Part shown: positions 8,652 through 18,114 of the stretch, one piece after another
Numbering within the stretch: the stretch's first letter is position 1
How the letters are laid out: the number at the start of each line of letters is the position of its first letter
Made by a program: the position numbers and the translations under genes
Origin: Ruegeria atlantica
Lineage (GTDB): Bacteria > Pseudomonadota > Alphaproteobacteria > Rhodobacterales > Rhodobacteraceae
Reading direction: 5' to 3'
NCBI GenBank assembly: GCA_013032095.1
Contig: WQBJ01000002.1
Coordinates: 131,501 to 195,500, forward strand
DNA length: 64,000 nucleotides
Notes under the pieces: generated by a model
Seen by the model: only the letters and a program-made list of their open reading frames with translations
What the model was told of the DNA's origin: nothing
Databases searched by the model: none

Positions 8652-9250
8652 CTGGCTACACGCAGGGTCAGGTTGATCCGGCCGCCTTTGGGCAGCAGTT
8701 TAGAGGAGCCGAACCTTATGCGGTCGATGCCGTGGTAGGTCAGTCGCGCCGGGCCACCCATGATCACCACGTCGCCAGAGTTCAGCCAGATCGACTCGGT
8801 CTTGCCGCCACGGGTCTGGTTGCCGATGCGGAACAAGGCGTCATCGCCCAATGAGATCGACAGAACCGGCCAGGAAAAATCAACCTCGTCCTTATCCTGA
8901 TGCAAGCCCATCCGGGCGCCTTCGCCGTAGTAGTTGATCAGACAGCAATCGGGATCGCGGTCGGGGCTGGTCAACTTTCGCCAGATATCCAGAACCTGTT
9001 CGGGGATCGAAGGCCAGTCCGCGCCTTTCGGGTGCTGCGGTTGGTACCTATAGCCTTCCTTGTCGGTGACCCAGCCCAGCGTCCCCGCCGAGGTCATGCG
9101 CACCGACATTTCCTTGCCCGACGGCGTCATCGGCCGGAACAGCGGGGCCGCTTTCAGAATCGGGCGCAGCGTTTCGATCAGTTGCGCTTGCGCAGGTCCG
9201 TCCAGCCAAGCTTTCCTAATATCAAATCCGCGTAAAAGTAGCCGCGCCAT
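8648..9250 (-). CDS. alkB: AlkB-type alpha-ketoglutarate-dependent DNA repair dioxygenase
   Basis: This 200-residue Fe(II)/2-oxoglutarate dioxygenase would reverse N-alkyl damage (1-methyladenine, 3-methylcytosine) by oxidative demethylation. Iron ligands are visible as H117-x-D119 (GLHQDKDE) and H173 (RLTYHGIDRI). The 2-oxoglutarate-binding arginines are in GRINLTLR (R191 and R197). The substrate-loop region MTSAGTLGWVTDKEGYRYQP matches AlkB. The frame can be extended to a TTG at 9274, but the ATG at 9250 has an AGGGA site 7 bases upstream and is chosen. It converges on the export permease with a 4-base overlap. There is no ada gene beside it. Confidence 0.92.
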   Translation of the reverse strand: MARLLLRGFDIRKAWLDGPAQAQLIETLRPILKAAPLFRPMTPSGKEMSVRMTSAGTLGWVTDKEGYRYQPQHPKGADWPSIPEQVLDIWRKLTSPDRDPDCCLINYYGEGARMGLHQDKDEVDFSWPVLSISLGDDALFRIGNQTRGGKTESIWLNSGDVVIMGGPARLTYHGIDRIRFGSSKLLPKGGRINLTLRVAS

Positions 9251-9324
9251 CCGAGATTCCCTGATCCTTGCCAAAACCTTGCCAAAAAGGCCACAGATTC
9301 CCGAAAACCTGCGTTTTACAACGC

Positions 9325-9353
9325 TTGCAGGCCTCTGATCCCGCCCTTATATA
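9325..9353 (+). promoter_or_regulatory. Candidate dnaK promoter
   Basis: TTGCAG (9325-9330) and TATATA (9348-9353) are separated by 17 bases, about 110 bases before dnaK. The preceding base gives CTTGCAG and the spacer ends in CCCGCCC, so the site could serve a housekeeping sigma or a heat-shock (RpoH) sigma. The match to the RpoH consensus is partial. No CIRCE inverted repeat was seen between alkB and dnaK. Confidence 0.45.
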
Positions 9354-9462
9354 CGCCGGGACGCGCGATGGTGTAGGTCTGTTGCGCACATCAGATCGGG
9401 GCCGGGTGCCATAACGGGTTCGGACCTCGGGACATCGCCTTGAAGAGAAAGGGATTGAACAT

Positions 9463-11373
9463 ATGGGAAAAGTAATCGGGATTGACCTCGGAACCACCAA
9501 CTCGTGTGTGGCCATCATGGACGGCTCGCAGCCGAAGGTCATTGAAAACGCCGAAGGGGCGCGGACCACGCCCTCGATCGTCGCCTTCACCGAAGATGAG
9601 CGACTGGTCGGTCAGCCTGCAAAACGTCAGGCGGTCACCAACCCCGACAACACGATCTTTGGCGTCAAGCGTCTGATCGGTCGTCGTGTGGATGATGCAG
9701 AAGTCGAAAAAGATAAGAAAATGGTGCCGTATGCCATCGTCGATGGCGGCAATGGCGACGCATGGGTCGAAGCCCGCGGTGAAAAGTACTCCCCAAGCCA
9801 GATCTCGGCCTTCACTCTGGGCAAGATGAAGGAAACCGCGGAAAGCTATCTGGGTGAGGAAGTCACACAGGCGGTTATCACCGTTCCGGCATATTTCAAC
9901 GACGCTCAGCGTCAGGCCACCAAAGACGCCGGTAAAATCGCCGGTCTGGAAGTGCTGCGGATCATCAATGAACCGACAGCGGCGGCGCTGGCTTATGGTC
10001 TGGACAAGGAAGAAACCCAAACCATCGCGGTATATGACCTTGGTGGTGGTACCTTCGACGTGACCATCCTGGAAATCGACGATGGCCTGTTCGAGGTGAA
10101 GTCGACCAACGGCGACACCTTCCTGGGTGGTGAAGACTTTGACATGCGCATCGTCAACTACCTGGCCGATGAGTTCAAAAAGGAACACGGTGTCGATCTG
10201 TCTGCCGACAAGATGGCTCTGCAGCGTCTGAAAGAAGCCGCTGAAAAAGCCAAGATCGAGCTGTCCTCGACCTCGCAAACCGAAATCAATCAACCGTTCA
10301 TCTCGATGGGTTCGAACGGCCAGCCGCTGCACATGGTCATGAAACTGACCCGTGCCAAGCTGGAATCGCTGGTTGCGGACCTGATCAAGAAGTCGATGAA
10401 GCCCTGTCAGGCGGCCCTGAAAGACGCAGGCCTGTCGGCCAGCGACGTGGATGAGGTTGTCTTGGTCGGTGGTATGACCCGGATGCCGAAAGTGATCGAA
10501 GAGGTCACCAAATTCTTTGGTAAAGAGCCGCACAAGGGTGTGAACCCGGACGAAGTGGTTGCCATGGGTGCCGCCATTCAGGCCGGTGTTCTGCAGGGTG
10601 ACGTCAAAGACGTGGTTCTGCTGGACGTAACCCCGCTGTCGCTGGGTATCGAAACTCTGGGTGGCGTATTCACCCGTCTGATCGACCGCAATACTACGAT
10701 CCCGACCAAGAAATCTCAGGTCTTTTCGACTGCCGAGGACAACCAGAACGCTGTGACCATCCGCGTGTTCCAAGGTGAGCGTGAAATGGCTGCGGACAAC
10801 AAGATCCTGGGTCAGTTCAACCTCGAAGATATCCCGCCGGCACCGCGCGGCATGCCTCAGATCGAGGTGACCTTCGACATCGATGCCAACGGCATTGTCT
10901 CGGTTTCGGCCAAGGACAAAGGCACCGGCAAAGAGCAGAAGATCACCATCCAGGCCTCGGGCGGTCTGTCCGACGAGGACATCGAAAAGATGGTCAAGGA
11001 CGCCGAAGAGAACGCGGAAGCCGACAAGGAACGCCGCGAGTTGGTCGACGCCAAGAATCAGGCGGAAAGCCTCATCCACTCGACCGAGAAGTCGATGGAA
11101 GAGCATGCCGACAAGGTTGACCCGACCACCATCGAAGCCATCGAGTTGGCGATTGCCGCGCTGAAAGACGAACTGGAAACCGAGAATGCCGACAAGATCA
11201 AGTCGGGCATCCAGAACGTCACCGAAGCGGCCATGAAGCTGGGTGAGGCCATCTACAAGGCGCAAGCCGAAGAAGGTGAAGATGAGCCTGCTGCAGCGGA
11301 CGAAGCGCCTGCCGGTGATGATGACATCGTCGACGCCGAGTTCGAAGATCTGGACGACGACAAACGTAACTAA
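9463..11373 (+). CDS. dnaK: Chaperone DnaK (Hsp70)
   Basis: This 636-residue Hsp70 binds unfolded peptides in an ATP-driven cycle with DnaJ and GrpE. It begins [20 protein letters not shown]. It has the phosphate-2 loop [29 protein letters not shown] in the ATPase domain, [14 protein letters not shown] at the linker, and an acidic tail ending [14 protein letters not shown]. Length is standard. An AAGGGA ribosome site precedes the ATG. dnaJ follows after a 74-base gap that contains a strong stem-loop. The antisense frame is open for more than 600 codons, a known artefact of dnaK composition. Confidence 0.99.
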   Translation: MGKVIGIDLGTTNSCVAIMDGSQPKVIENAEGARTTPSIVAFTEDERLVGQPAKRQAVTNPDNTIFGVKRLIGRRVDDAEVEKDKKMVPYAIVDGGNGDAWVEARGEKYSPSQISAFTLGKMKETAESYLGEEVTQAVITVPAYFNDAQRQATKDAGKIAGLEVLRIINEPTAAALAYGLDKEETQTIAVYDLGGGTFDVTILEIDDGLFEVKSTNGDTFLGGEDFDMRIVNYLADEFKKEHGVDLSADKMALQRLKEAAEKAKIELSSTSQTEINQPFISMGSNGQPLHMVMKLTRAKLESLVADLIKKSMKPCQAALKDAGLSASDVDEVVLVGGMTRMPKVIEEVTKFFGKEPHKGVNPDEVVAMGAAIQAGVLQGDVKDVVLLDVTPLSLGIETLGGVFTRLIDRNTTIPTKKSQVFSTAEDNQNAVTIRVFQGEREMAADNKILGQFNLEDIPPAPRGMPQIEVTFDIDANGIVSVSAKDKGTGKEQKITIQASGGLSDEDIEKMVKDAEENAEADKERRELVDAKNQAESLIHSTEKSMEEHADKVDPTTIEAIELAIAALKDELETENADKIKSGIQNVTEAAMKLGEAIYKAQAEEGEDEPAAADEAPAGDDDIVDAEFEDLDDDKRN

Positions 11374-11391
11374 CGGGTAACCGGGCCAATT

Positions 11392-11420
11392 CGGGCCGGT
11401 CCGGTTGCCGGGCCGGCCCG
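11392..11420 (+). promoter_or_regulatory. dnaK-dnaJ intercistronic stem-loop
   Basis: CGGGCCGG (11392-11399) pairs perfectly with CCGGCCCG (11413-11420) around a 13-base loop, just after the dnaK stop. No U-run follows, so it is not a classical terminator. It may stabilise dnaK mRNA or lower dnaJ expression relative to dnaK. This is inference from the fold and its position. Confidence 0.5.
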
Positions 11421-11447
11421 ATTACGTTGAGGCAGAAGGAAACACTG

Positions 11448-12602
11448 ATGTCAAAACGCGACTATTACGATGTGCTCGGCGTGTCCAAGGGCGCATCGGC
11501 GGACGAGATCAAGAAGGGCTTTCGCAGGAAAGCCAAAGAGTTGCATCCCGACCGCAACAAGGACAACCCGGACGCCGAGGCGCAGTTCAAGGAAGCGAAC
11601 GAAGCCTACGACGTTTTGAAGGACGCCGATCGCAAGGCCGCCTATGACCGCTTTGGCCACGCTGCCTTTGAAAACGGCATGGGTGGCGGTGGCGGCCGTC
11701 CCGGCGGCGGTTTTGGTCAGGGCGATTTCTCCAGCGCGTTCTCGGATGTGTTCGATGATCTGTTCGGCGATTTCATGGGTGGCCAGCGCGGTGGTGCCGG
11801 TGGTGGCCGTCGTGCTGCGCGCGGCTCCGACCTGCGCTACAACCTGCGCGTGACGCTGGAAGAGGCTTTCTCGGGCCTTCAGAAAACAATCAATGTGCCC
11901 GCTGCCGTGGCCTGTTCGGCCTGTGATGGTTCGGGTGCTGAAGGCGGCGTAGAACCGACGACTTGCCCGACCTGCTCCGGCATGGGCAAAGTCCGCGCTC
12001 AACAGGGTTTCTTTACCGTGGAGCGTACCTGTCCGACCTGTTCGGGTCTGGGTCAGATCATCAAAAACCCCTGTAAGGTCTGTGGTGGTGCTGGCCGCGT
12101 AGAAAAAGAACGCGCTCTTTCCGTCAATATCCCGGCCGGTGTCGAAACCGGCACCCGCATCCGTCTGGCGGGTGAGGGCGAGGCCGGGATGCGTGGTGGC
12201 CCTCCGGGTGACCTCTATATATTTGTAGAAGTTTCGGACCATAAACTGTTCGAGCGCGACAGCGTGAACCTCTATTGCCGTGTGCCTGTCAGCATGGCCA
12301 AAGCCGCGCTGGGCGGCTCGATCGAAGTGCCCACCATCGACGGTGGTCGCGGTCGTGTGCAGATTCCGGCTGGCAGCCAATCGGGCCGCCAGATGCGCCT
12401 GCGCGGTAAGGGTATGCCTGCCCTGCGCGGCGGTGGTGTCGGCGACATGTTCATCGAACTGGCCGTGGAAACCCCTGTCAACCTGACCAGCCGTCAGAAA
12501 GAACTGCTGCGGGAATTCGATGATCTGGGAGAAGATAACCACCCGGAATCCAATAGCTTTTTCTCGTCCGTCAAGTCTTTCTGGGACGGTATGAAGGGCT
12601 AA
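11448..12602 (+). CDS. dnaJ: Chaperone DnaJ (Hsp40)
   Basis: This 384-residue co-chaperone stimulates DnaK ATPase. The J-domain holds the HPD tripeptide at residues 33-35. A Gly/Phe-rich linker follows ([16 protein letters not shown]). Four zinc-binding CxxCxGxG repeats are visible: [24 protein letters not shown] and CKVCGGAG. The C-terminal substrate-binding domain ends [18 protein letters not shown]. The frame opens at 11427, but the ATG at 11448 gives the conserved [12 protein letters not shown] start. A hairpin terminator lies about 30 bases after the stop. Confidence 0.98.
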   Translation: MSKRDYYDVLGVSKGASADEIKKGFRRKAKELHPDRNKDNPDAEAQFKEANEAYDVLKDADRKAAYDRFGHAAFENGMGGGGGRPGGGFGQGDFSSAFSDVFDDLFGDFMGGQRGGAGGGRRAARGSDLRYNLRVTLEEAFSGLQKTINVPAAVACSACDGSGAEGGVEPTTCPTCSGMGKVRAQQGFFTVERTCPTCSGLGQIIKNPCKVCGGAGRVEKERALSVNIPAGVETGTRIRLAGEGEAGMRGGPPGDLYIFVEVSDHKLFERDSVNLYCRVPVSMAKAALGGSIEVPTIDGGRGRVQIPAGSQSGRQMRLRGKGMPALRGGGVGDMFIELAVETPVNLTSRQKELLREFDDLGEDNHPESNSFFSSVKSFWDGMKG

Positions 12603-12629
12603 ATTAGTTCCTTGGAACTACTAAGACAG

Positions 12630-12656
12630 AGCCGGTCCAATTGGATCGGCTTTTTC
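12630..12656 (+). terminator. Rho-independent terminator after dnaJ
   Basis: GCCGGTCC and GGATCGGC form an 8-bp stem with one G-U pair around an AATT loop, followed by a run of five to six T. It ends the dnaK-dnaJ transcript and separates it from the thiamine leader. Confidence 0.85.
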
Positions 12657-12737
12657 GTTTCATAAGTCCAGTTTGCCCGTCACCTGCGCTAAAATTGGCC
12701 CTTGAATCCCACGCCAACCCCTGAGATTGTCCGCGCA

Positions 12738-12827
12738 ACCGTTGGGGTGCCCCGAACAAGGGGCTGAGAGGCGTGAACGCGCTAACCCATCGAACCTGAT
12801 CCGGGCAATACCGGCGTAGGGAACGGT
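12738..12827 (+). ncRNA. TPP riboswitch (THI element)
   Basis: The leader of the thiamine operon contains the conserved THI-box elements in order: GGGGTGCC near 12744, GGGGCTGAGAG near 12761, then GAACCTGATCCGGG (12792-12805) and ACCGGCGTAGGGAA (ending 12823). The outer helix P1 is ACCGTT (12738-12743) with AACGGT (12822-12827). Binding of thiamine pyrophosphate is expected to shut off expression. The gap to thiD (56 bases) has no obvious U-run terminator, so control of translation initiation is the likelier mechanism. Confidence 0.95.
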
Positions 12828-12883
12828 CTAACACAAACAGACGTTTTCCATGCCGCGTTGCCCCTTGAAGATGGAGCAACGAT

Positions 12884-13687
12884 ATGGCGCATATTGCCCT
12901 GACAATTGCCGGCTCGGACAGTGGTGGCGGGGCCGGGATTCAGGCGGATCTCAAGGCGATGTCCGCTTTGGGCGTGTATGGTGCCAGCGTTGTTACTGCG
13001 GTGACGGCGCAGAACACCCGAGCGGTCACGGCGGTGCATGGAATACCACTGGACGTGGTTTCGGCCCAGATCGAGGCGGTCCTGACCGATCTCGACGTAG
13101 GCGCGATCAAGATCGGCATGCTGGCGTCCCCGGACATCATCCAGACAGTTGCAGACAGCATTGCTGGATTTAAAGGCCCCGTCGTGTTGGACCCGGTGAT
13201 GATTGCCAAATCCGGAGATGCATTGCTGGCGCAGGATGCGGTGCAGACCTTGCGCGACGCCCTAGTGCCCCGTGCAACCGTTCTGACGCCAAATCTGCCA
13301 GAGGCAGCTTGTTTGCTCGGCTGTTCCGAAGCCGACACCCCGGATCAAATGACTGAGCAGGGACTTACCCTCTGCGGGTTCGGTGCGCAGGCTGTGCTGA
13401 TGAAAGGGGGACATGGGCGCGGCGACATCTGCCACGACTTGTTGGTCGATGGATCGGGGCACATCGCTGAGTACACGGCTCCACGACGCGACACGCGCAA
13501 TACGCATGGCACGGGCTGTACCCTGTCGTCCTCAATTGCGGCTGGGCTGGCTCAGGGGTTGGCGCTGACCGATGCGGTTGCGCAGGCACATGATTACCTT
13601 CAAGGCGCCATCGCCCTAGCGGATGGTCTCGGGATCGGGCAGGGGCATGGGCCAGTGCACCATTTCCACCGGGTTTGGCCCGCGTGA
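12884..13687 (+). CDS. thiD: Hydroxymethylpyrimidine/phosphomethylpyrimidine kinase
   Basis: This 267-residue ribokinase-fold enzyme phosphorylates HMP twice to HMP-PP, the pyrimidine half of thiamine. It begins MAHIALTIAGSDSGGGAGIQ, the typical substrate-binding start. It has VVLDPVMIAKSGDALL, LTPNLPEAACLLG and the anion-hole and catalytic stretch DTRNTHGTGCTLSSSIAAGL near residue 210. Length is standard. It is the first gene behind the TPP riboswitch and overlaps the thiO start by four bases (GTGA). Confidence 0.97.
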   Translation: MAHIALTIAGSDSGGGAGIQADLKAMSALGVYGASVVTAVTAQNTRAVTAVHGIPLDVVSAQIEAVLTDLDVGAIKIGMLASPDIIQTVADSIAGFKGPVVLDPVMIAKSGDALLAQDAVQTLRDALVPRATVLTPNLPEAACLLGCSEADTPDQMTEQGLTLCGFGAQAVLMKGGHGRGDICHDLLVDGSGHIAEYTAPRRDTRNTHGTGCTLSSSIAAGLAQGLALTDAVAQAHDYLQGAIALADGLGIGQGHGPVHHFHRVWPA

Positions 13688-14661
13688 CGGTCTGGTCGGT
13701 CATAGGATCTGGCGTCGCCGGTTTGGCCGTGGCCAGCGAGCTTGTTTCGCGTGGCGCTGAGGTTCAGATCTTCGATCCCGCCGGTCCGCCGGGGCCGCAC
13801 GGGTGTTCGTGGTGGGCAGGCGGTATGTTGGCCCCGTGGTGCGAATTCGAAAATGCTGAAGAACCGGTCTTGCGGTTGGGGCAGCACGCATTGGACTGGT
13901 GGGCGGCGCGAACCGAAGTTGAGCGGCGTGGCACTCTGGTCGTGGCCAACGCGCGCGATCTGCCCGACCTGCGCCGGTTTAGCCGCCGAACTGAGAGGTT
14001 TGTCGAAGTCGATCAGGAAAAAATCAGCGAATTAGAGACAGATTTGCACGGTTTTACCAAGGGCCTGTATTTTGAGGATGAAGCGCATCTGGACCCACGT
14101 CAGGCGCTGCGCGACCTGCACCGCCAGCTAAAGGATTACGGGGTCATTTTCCATCGCAAACTCGCCCCTGCCCGGTTGGAGAACGCGATTGACTGCCGTG
14201 GTCTGCATGCCCGCGAAACGCTACACGATCTGCGTGGCGTCAAAGGTGAGATGCTGGTGATCCGTTGCCCGGACGTGACCCTGACACGCCCCGTGCGACT
14301 GCTGCACCCTCGGATGCCGCTCTATATCGTGCCGCGTGGTGATGGCGTCTATATGCTGGGCGCGACAATGATCGAAAGCGAGGACAGCAGTCGCATAACC
14401 GCACGGTCTATGTTGGAACTGCTTAGCGCCGCCTACGCGCTGAACCCCGCTTTCGGGGAGGCCGAAGTCTTGGAAATCGGCGTCGATCTCCGCCCAGCCT
14501 TTCCTGACAATCTGCCGCGTATCCGCCGTCTGGGGCACACGATTTACGCCAACGGGCTGTATCGCCACGGCTACCTGCTGGCGCCTGCCCTGGCGCAAGG
14601 CGTCGCGGATTTGGCTTTGGAAAACATACATTCGGAGATGGTCGATGAAGATCGTGCTTAA
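13684..14661 (+). CDS. thiO: Glycine oxidase ThiO-like FAD-dependent oxidoreductase
   Basis: The protein has the DAO-family fold: an FAD-binding motif VIGSGVAGLAVASELVSRGA at the N-terminus, CSWWAGGMLAPWCE as the second conserved block, and GLYRHGYLLAPALAQGVADL at the C-terminus. In aerobes ThiO oxidises glycine to dehydroglycine (iminoacetate), which ThiG joins to DXP and the ThiS thiocarboxylate to make the thiazole. The open frame begins at 13675. The GTG at 13684 forms a GTGA overlap with the thiD stop and is taken as start, giving 325 residues. The 3' end overlaps thiS by 17 bases. No thiH was seen, consistent with the aerobic route. Confidence 0.93.
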   Translation: MTVWSVIGSGVAGLAVASELVSRGAEVQIFDPAGPPGPHGCSWWAGGMLAPWCEFENAEEPVLRLGQHALDWWAARTEVERRGTLVVANARDLPDLRRFSRRTERFVEVDQEKISELETDLHGFTKGLYFEDEAHLDPRQALRDLHRQLKDYGVIFHRKLAPARLENAIDCRGLHARETLHDLRGVKGEMLVIRCPDVTLTRPVRLLHPRMPLYIVPRGDGVYMLGATMIESEDSSRITARSMLELLSAAYALNPAFGEAEVLEIGVDLRPAFPDNLPRIRRLGHTIYANGLYRHGYLLAPALAQGVADLALENIHSEMVDEDRA

Positions 14662-14839
14662 TGGTAAGCCGCGCGAAGTGCGGGCCGAAAACCTATCGGA
14701 CCTGTTGATGGAAGTCGGGTTCTCTGGGCGGGTTGCTACGGCTGTGAACGAGGATTTCATACCCTCAAGCCTGCGAGTTTCCCACAAACTGGCTGATGGC
14801 GACCGGATCGAGGTCGTCGCGCCGATGCAGGGGGGCTAA
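14645..14839 (+). CDS. thiS: Sulfur carrier protein ThiS
   Basis: This 64-residue ubiquitin-like protein begins [12 protein letters not shown] and ends in the required Gly-Gly (VAPMQGG). The C-terminal glycine is adenylated and converted to the thiocarboxylate that donates sulfur to thiazole. The gene overlaps the end of thiO and lies two bases before thiG. The adenylating partner is presumably the ThiF-like gene further down the operon. Confidence 0.95.
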   Translation: MKIVLNGKPREVRAENLSDLLMEVGFSGRVATAVNEDFIPSSLRVSHKLADGDRIEVVAPMQGG

Positions 14840-14841
14840 AG

Positions 14842-15606
14842 ATGAAGCCTTTTTATGGCACCCAACTGCCAAATCCTCTGATGCTTGGCACCGCGCAATA
14901 TCCCAGCCCCGCCATACTGGAGCAGGCATTCCGCGACAGTGGCGCGGGCGTGGCTACCGTCTCCCTGCGGCGTGAATCCGGGGCGGGGCAGACCTTTTGG
15001 CAGATGATCCGGGACCTGGATGTGCTGGTACTGCCCAACACTGCGGGGTGTCATACGGTGAAAGAGGCCGTGACGACCGCTCATATGGCGCGCGAGGTTT
15101 TTGACACCAAATGGATCAAGCTGGAGCTGATTGGCCACACAGACAGTTTGCAACCGGACGTATTCCAGCTGGTCGAGGCTGCCCGTATTCTGACCGAGGA
15201 CGGATTTCAGGTGTTTCCCTACACCACCGACGATCTGATCGCGGGGGAACGGCTGCTGTCGGCCGGGTGCGAGGTGTTGATGCCTTGGGGGGCTCCAATC
15301 GGGTCGGGGCGCGGACTGAACAATGAATATGCCCTGCGCGCAATGCGCGCTGAATTTCCGGATGTGCCTTTGGTGATTGACGCCGGGATAGGCCTGCCGA
15401 GCCATGCCGCGCGGGCAATGGAACTGGGCTATGACGCTGTTCTGCTGAACACAGCTGTGGCCCGTGCTGGAGATCCCGCCGCCATGGCCCGCGCGATAAT
15501 GCTGGCGATCGAAGCTGGGCAACTGGCCCATCAAGCCGACCCAATCGAAGCGCGCGATATGGCCGAACCCTCAACCCCGGTGATCGGAAAGGCGTTTTTG
15601 TCATGA
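14842..15606 (+). CDS. thiG: Thiazole synthase
   Basis: This 254-residue TIM-barrel enzyme condenses deoxyxylulose-5-phosphate, dehydroglycine and ThiS thiocarboxylate to the thiazole phosphate. The Schiff-base lysine is expected in [10 protein letters not shown] (Lys93). Phosphate-binding loops are visible as [15 protein letters not shown] and [19 protein letters not shown], followed by [15 protein letters not shown]. It follows thiS by two bases and overlaps thiE by ATGA. Confidence 0.97.
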   Translation: MKPFYGTQLPNPLMLGTAQYPSPAILEQAFRDSGAGVATVSLRRESGAGQTFWQMIRDLDVLVLPNTAGCHTVKEAVTTAHMAREVFDTKWIKLELIGHTDSLQPDVFQLVEAARILTEDGFQVFPYTTDDLIAGERLLSAGCEVLMPWGAPIGSGRGLNNEYALRAMRAEFPDVPLVIDAGIGLPSHAARAMELGYDAVLLNTAVARAGDPAAMARAIMLAIEAGQLAHQADPIEARDMAEPSTPVIGKAFLS

Positions 15607-16199
15607 GTCTCGACAGGTTTTACCCAATCTTTGACCACTCGGATTGGTTGCGACGGATGCTGCCCTTGGGCGTGAAGTTGGTGCAGTTGCGCATCAAAAA
15701 CCAACCCTTTGAAATGGTGCTAGAACAGATATTCCTATCGCGGGATCTCTGTCGTGCCCATGATGCTGTTCTAGTGGTGAACGACCACTGGCAGGCAGCT
15801 ATAGACGCGGGCTGTGATTGGGTTCACCTGGGGCAAGAGGATTTGGACGTTGCCGACCTGAATGCCATTCGCAAGGCGGGGCTGAAACTGGGCGTTTCCA
15901 CCCATGACGACGATGAGTTGGAGCGGGTTCTGGCAATGAGTCCGGACTATGTAGCGCTGGGGCCGGTTTATCCGACAATCCTGAAAAAGATGAAATGGGA
16001 ACAGCAGGGCCTGCCTCGCGTCACTGAATGGAAAGCGCGGGTAGGGGATATCCCTCTGGTCGGTATTGGTGGGATGAATGTTGAGCGCGCGCCGGGTGTT
16101 CTGCAAGCCGGCGCGGACATCGTCTCGGTTGTCACCGATATTACGCTGAACGCGAACCCCGAAGCCCGTGTGCGTGAGTGGATCGAGGTTACGCGATGA
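15603..16199 (+). CDS. thiE: Thiamine phosphate synthase
   Basis: This 198-residue TIM-barrel protein couples HMP-PP with thiazole phosphate to thiamine phosphate. Visible blocks are [69 protein letters not shown] and [10 protein letters not shown]. These are the ThiE substrate-binding strands, although the sequence is more divergent than enterobacterial ThiE. It overlaps thiG at its start and the ThiF-like gene at its end, each by four bases. Confidence 0.93.
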   Translation: MSLDRFYPIFDHSDWLRRMLPLGVKLVQLRIKNQPFEMVLEQIFLSRDLCRAHDAVLVVNDHWQAAIDAGCDWVHLGQEDLDVADLNAIRKAGLKLGVSTHDDDELERVLAMSPDYVALGPVYPTILKKMKWEQQGLPRVTEWKARVGDIPLVGIGGMNVERAPGVLQAGADIVSVVTDITLNANPEARVREWIEVTR

Positions 16200-17158
16200 C
16201 TCGCTACGCCCGCCAGACGATACTGCCCGAGGTAGGTGATGAAGGTCAGGCGTGTCTGGCTGCAGCGCGGATACTGGTAGTGGGCGCAGGGGGGCTGGCC
16301 GCGCCATTGCTGCCTCTGCTGGCCGGGGCAGGTGTGGGGCATCTGACAGTCTTGGATAGAGATGACGTCGCACTGTCGAACTTGCATCGTCAGACGTTGT
16401 TCGCCGAAGCTGACTGTGGTCGACCCAAGGCTGAAGTGGCGGCTGAGCGTTGCCGGGCTTTAAACCGTGAAGTCAATGTGATCGCTCGAAAACAGGCTCT
16501 AACAAGTCAAAATGCTGCTGATCTTGTTGCCAGTTCTGATCTCATTCTGGATTGCGCCGACAGTTATGCCGCCAGTTATACACTCTCTGATACCTGCCGG
16601 GCGTTGAATAAACCTCTGATCAGTGCATCCGTGCTGGGTCTATCTGGGTATGTCGGTGGATTTTGTGGGGGTGCGCCCTCATTGCGCGCCGTGTTCCCCG
16701 AGGCCCCCGATAGCGGTACAAGTTGTGCCACCGCCGGGGTGTTGGGCCCCGTTGTGGCAATGATGGGTGCGATGCAGGCGCAGATGGCACTCGCCGTGAT
16801 CCTGGGGTTGGAACCGTCGCCCTTGGGGCAGATGGTTCAGTTCGACGCGTGCGCCCTGCGCAGCAGCAGTTTCCGATTTGATGGTACCCAAGAACCAACA
16901 GCGTTTTTCCAGTTTTTGTCAGTCAGCGATCTGACCGAGACAGACTTGATCGTTGAATTGCGCGATGAGCTCGAAGCCCCGATACCCGCTCACCCAAATG
17001 CGCGGCGCATGGCTGTCGAAACACTGAAAACAGAGCCTAACAAAAGACAAAGATTGGCGCTTTGCTGTGCAACTGGCCTGCGCGCCTGGCGCGCTGCCGA
17101 ACAGATTCAACTGGATTGGCCGGGCGAGATAGTCCTCGTCGCAGCCTCAACCTCGTGA
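16196..17158 (+). CDS. thiF: ThiF/MoeB/HesA-family adenylyltransferase with rhodanese-like C-terminus
   Basis: The 320-residue protein starts at the ATG of an ATGA overlap with thiE. The first 220 residues are an E1-like domain: a nucleotide-binding loop VVGAGGLAAPLL (Gly30-Leu34), VLDRDDVALSNLHRQTLF, and SCATAGVLGPV with a conserved cysteine at 177. The two zinc CxxC pairs of E. coli ThiF and MoeB are absent: the first reads PSLRAVFPE and the second region has only one cysteine. The last ~60 residues resemble a rhodanese end, LALCCATGLRAWRAAEQIQ, with a CxxGxR-like loop at Cys291. It probably activates ThiS. The fused rhodanese remnant could deliver sulfur. Function is inferred from operon position. 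Confidence 0.85.
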   Translation: MTRYARQTILPEVGDEGQACLAAARILVVGAGGLAAPLLPLLAGAGVGHLTVLDRDDVALSNLHRQTLFAEADCGRPKAEVAAERCRALNREVNVIARKQALTSQNAADLVASSDLILDCADSYAASYTLSDTCRALNKPLISASVLGLSGYVGGFCGGAPSLRAVFPEAPDSGTSCATAGVLGPVVAMMGAMQAQMALAVILGLEPSPLGQMVQFDACALRSSSFRFDGTQEPTAFFQFLSVSDLTETDLIVELRDELEAPIPAHPNARRMAVETLKTEPNKRQRLALCCATGLRAWRAAEQIQLDWPGEIVLVAASTS

Positions 17159-17178
17159 GAGAAAAGGAAACGCGAGAC

Positions 17179-18114
17179 ATGAAAAAGCTGATGACAGCCG
17201 TTGCCCTTCTGGCCGCCGTGCCAGCTTGGGCCGAGGATAAGATGACGGTGCTGCTGGACTGGTTCGTCAACCCCGACCACGGCCCCATTATCGTGGCGCA
17301 AGAAAATGGCTATTTCGCGGATGAAGGGCTGGAGGTTGAAATCATCCCACCTGCTGATCCTTCAGCCCCGCCCCGTCTGGTCGCCGCCGGGCAGGCTGAT
17401 CTGGCCGTGTCCTATCAACCGCAACTGCACCTGCAAATCCATGAGGGGCTGCCGTTGAAACGGGTCGGTACTTTGGTTGCGACGCCGCTGAACTGTTTGC
17501 TGGTGCTTGAGGATGGCCCGATCGAAACGCTGGCCGATCTCAAGGACAAGAAGGTGGGGTTCTCGGTCGCTGGAGTGGAAGAGGCGGTTCTGTCCGCGAT
17601 GTTGACCACGCATGACGTGGCGCTGGACGATATTGAGATGATCAATGTGAACTTCTCGCTGTCGCCGTCCTTGATGAGCGGTCAAGTGGATGCCGTGATC
17701 GGGGCTTTCCGCAATTTCGAACTGAACCAGATGGATATCGAGGGTGTCGCCGGCCGCTGTTTCTATATCGAGGAAGAAGGCGTTCCGCCCTACGACGAAC
17801 TGATTTATGTCGCCAACCCCGAAACGATGGACGCTGACAAAGTCGCACGTTTTCTGGCCGCAACGGAAAAGGCGACCCAGTTTATCGTGAACAACCCTGA
17901 GAAAAGCTGGGAGATTTTCGCTGCGACCTCGCCCGAGTTGCAGGATGAACTGAACGCGCGTGCCTGGGTCGACACATTGCCCCGTTTTGCGCTGCGCCCC
18001 GCTGGCTTTGACGCTGGTCGCTATGCCCGGTTCGAAGCGTTCCTGAAAGACAGCGGCATGATCGACAGCATCAACCCTGTCAGCGACATCACCATCGACG
18101 TGACCAAGCAATGA
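17179..18114 (+). CDS. thiY: Thiamine-pyrimidine ABC transporter substrate-binding protein (ThiY/NMT1-like)
   Basis: This 311-residue periplasmic protein has a signal peptide (MKKLMTAVALLAAVPAWA) and then KMTVLLDWFVNPDHGPIIVA, typical of the NMT1/THI5-like ThiY family that binds N-formyl-aminomethylpyrimidine or HMP. AGQADLAVSYQPQLHLQIHE matches the ligand-binding lobe. A longer frame starts at 17062 inside the ThiF-like gene, but the ATG at 17179 has an AAGGAAA ribosome site and the signal peptide. It overlaps tenA by ATGA. Together with ThiX and ThiZ it would import salvaged pyrimidine for TenA and ThiD. Confidence 0.92.
   Translation: MKKLMTAVALLAAVPAWAEDKMTVLLDWFVNPDHGPIIVAQENGYFADEGLEVEIIPPADPSAPPRLVAAGQADLAVSYQPQLHLQIHEGLPLKRVGTLVATPLNCLLVLEDGPIETLADLKDKKVGFSVAGVEEAVLSAMLTTHDVALDDIEMINVNFSLSPSLMSGQVDAVIGAFRNFELNQMDIEGVAGRCFYIEEEGVPPYDELIYVANPETMDADKVARFLAATEKATQFIVNNPEKSWEIFAATSPELQDELNARAWVDTLPRFALRPAGFDAGRYARFEAFLKDSGMIDSINPVSDITIDVTKQ

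Noticed and set aside
9391..11265. Open frame of 624 codons on the strand opposite dnaK
   Set aside because: It is a composition artefact of the highly conserved dnaK gene, known from many genomes. It lacks a ribosome site, and the sense protein explains the whole stretch.
11451..12542. Long antisense frame over dnaJ
   Set aside because: dnaJ is certain on the plus strand and the antisense product is low-complexity with no domain.
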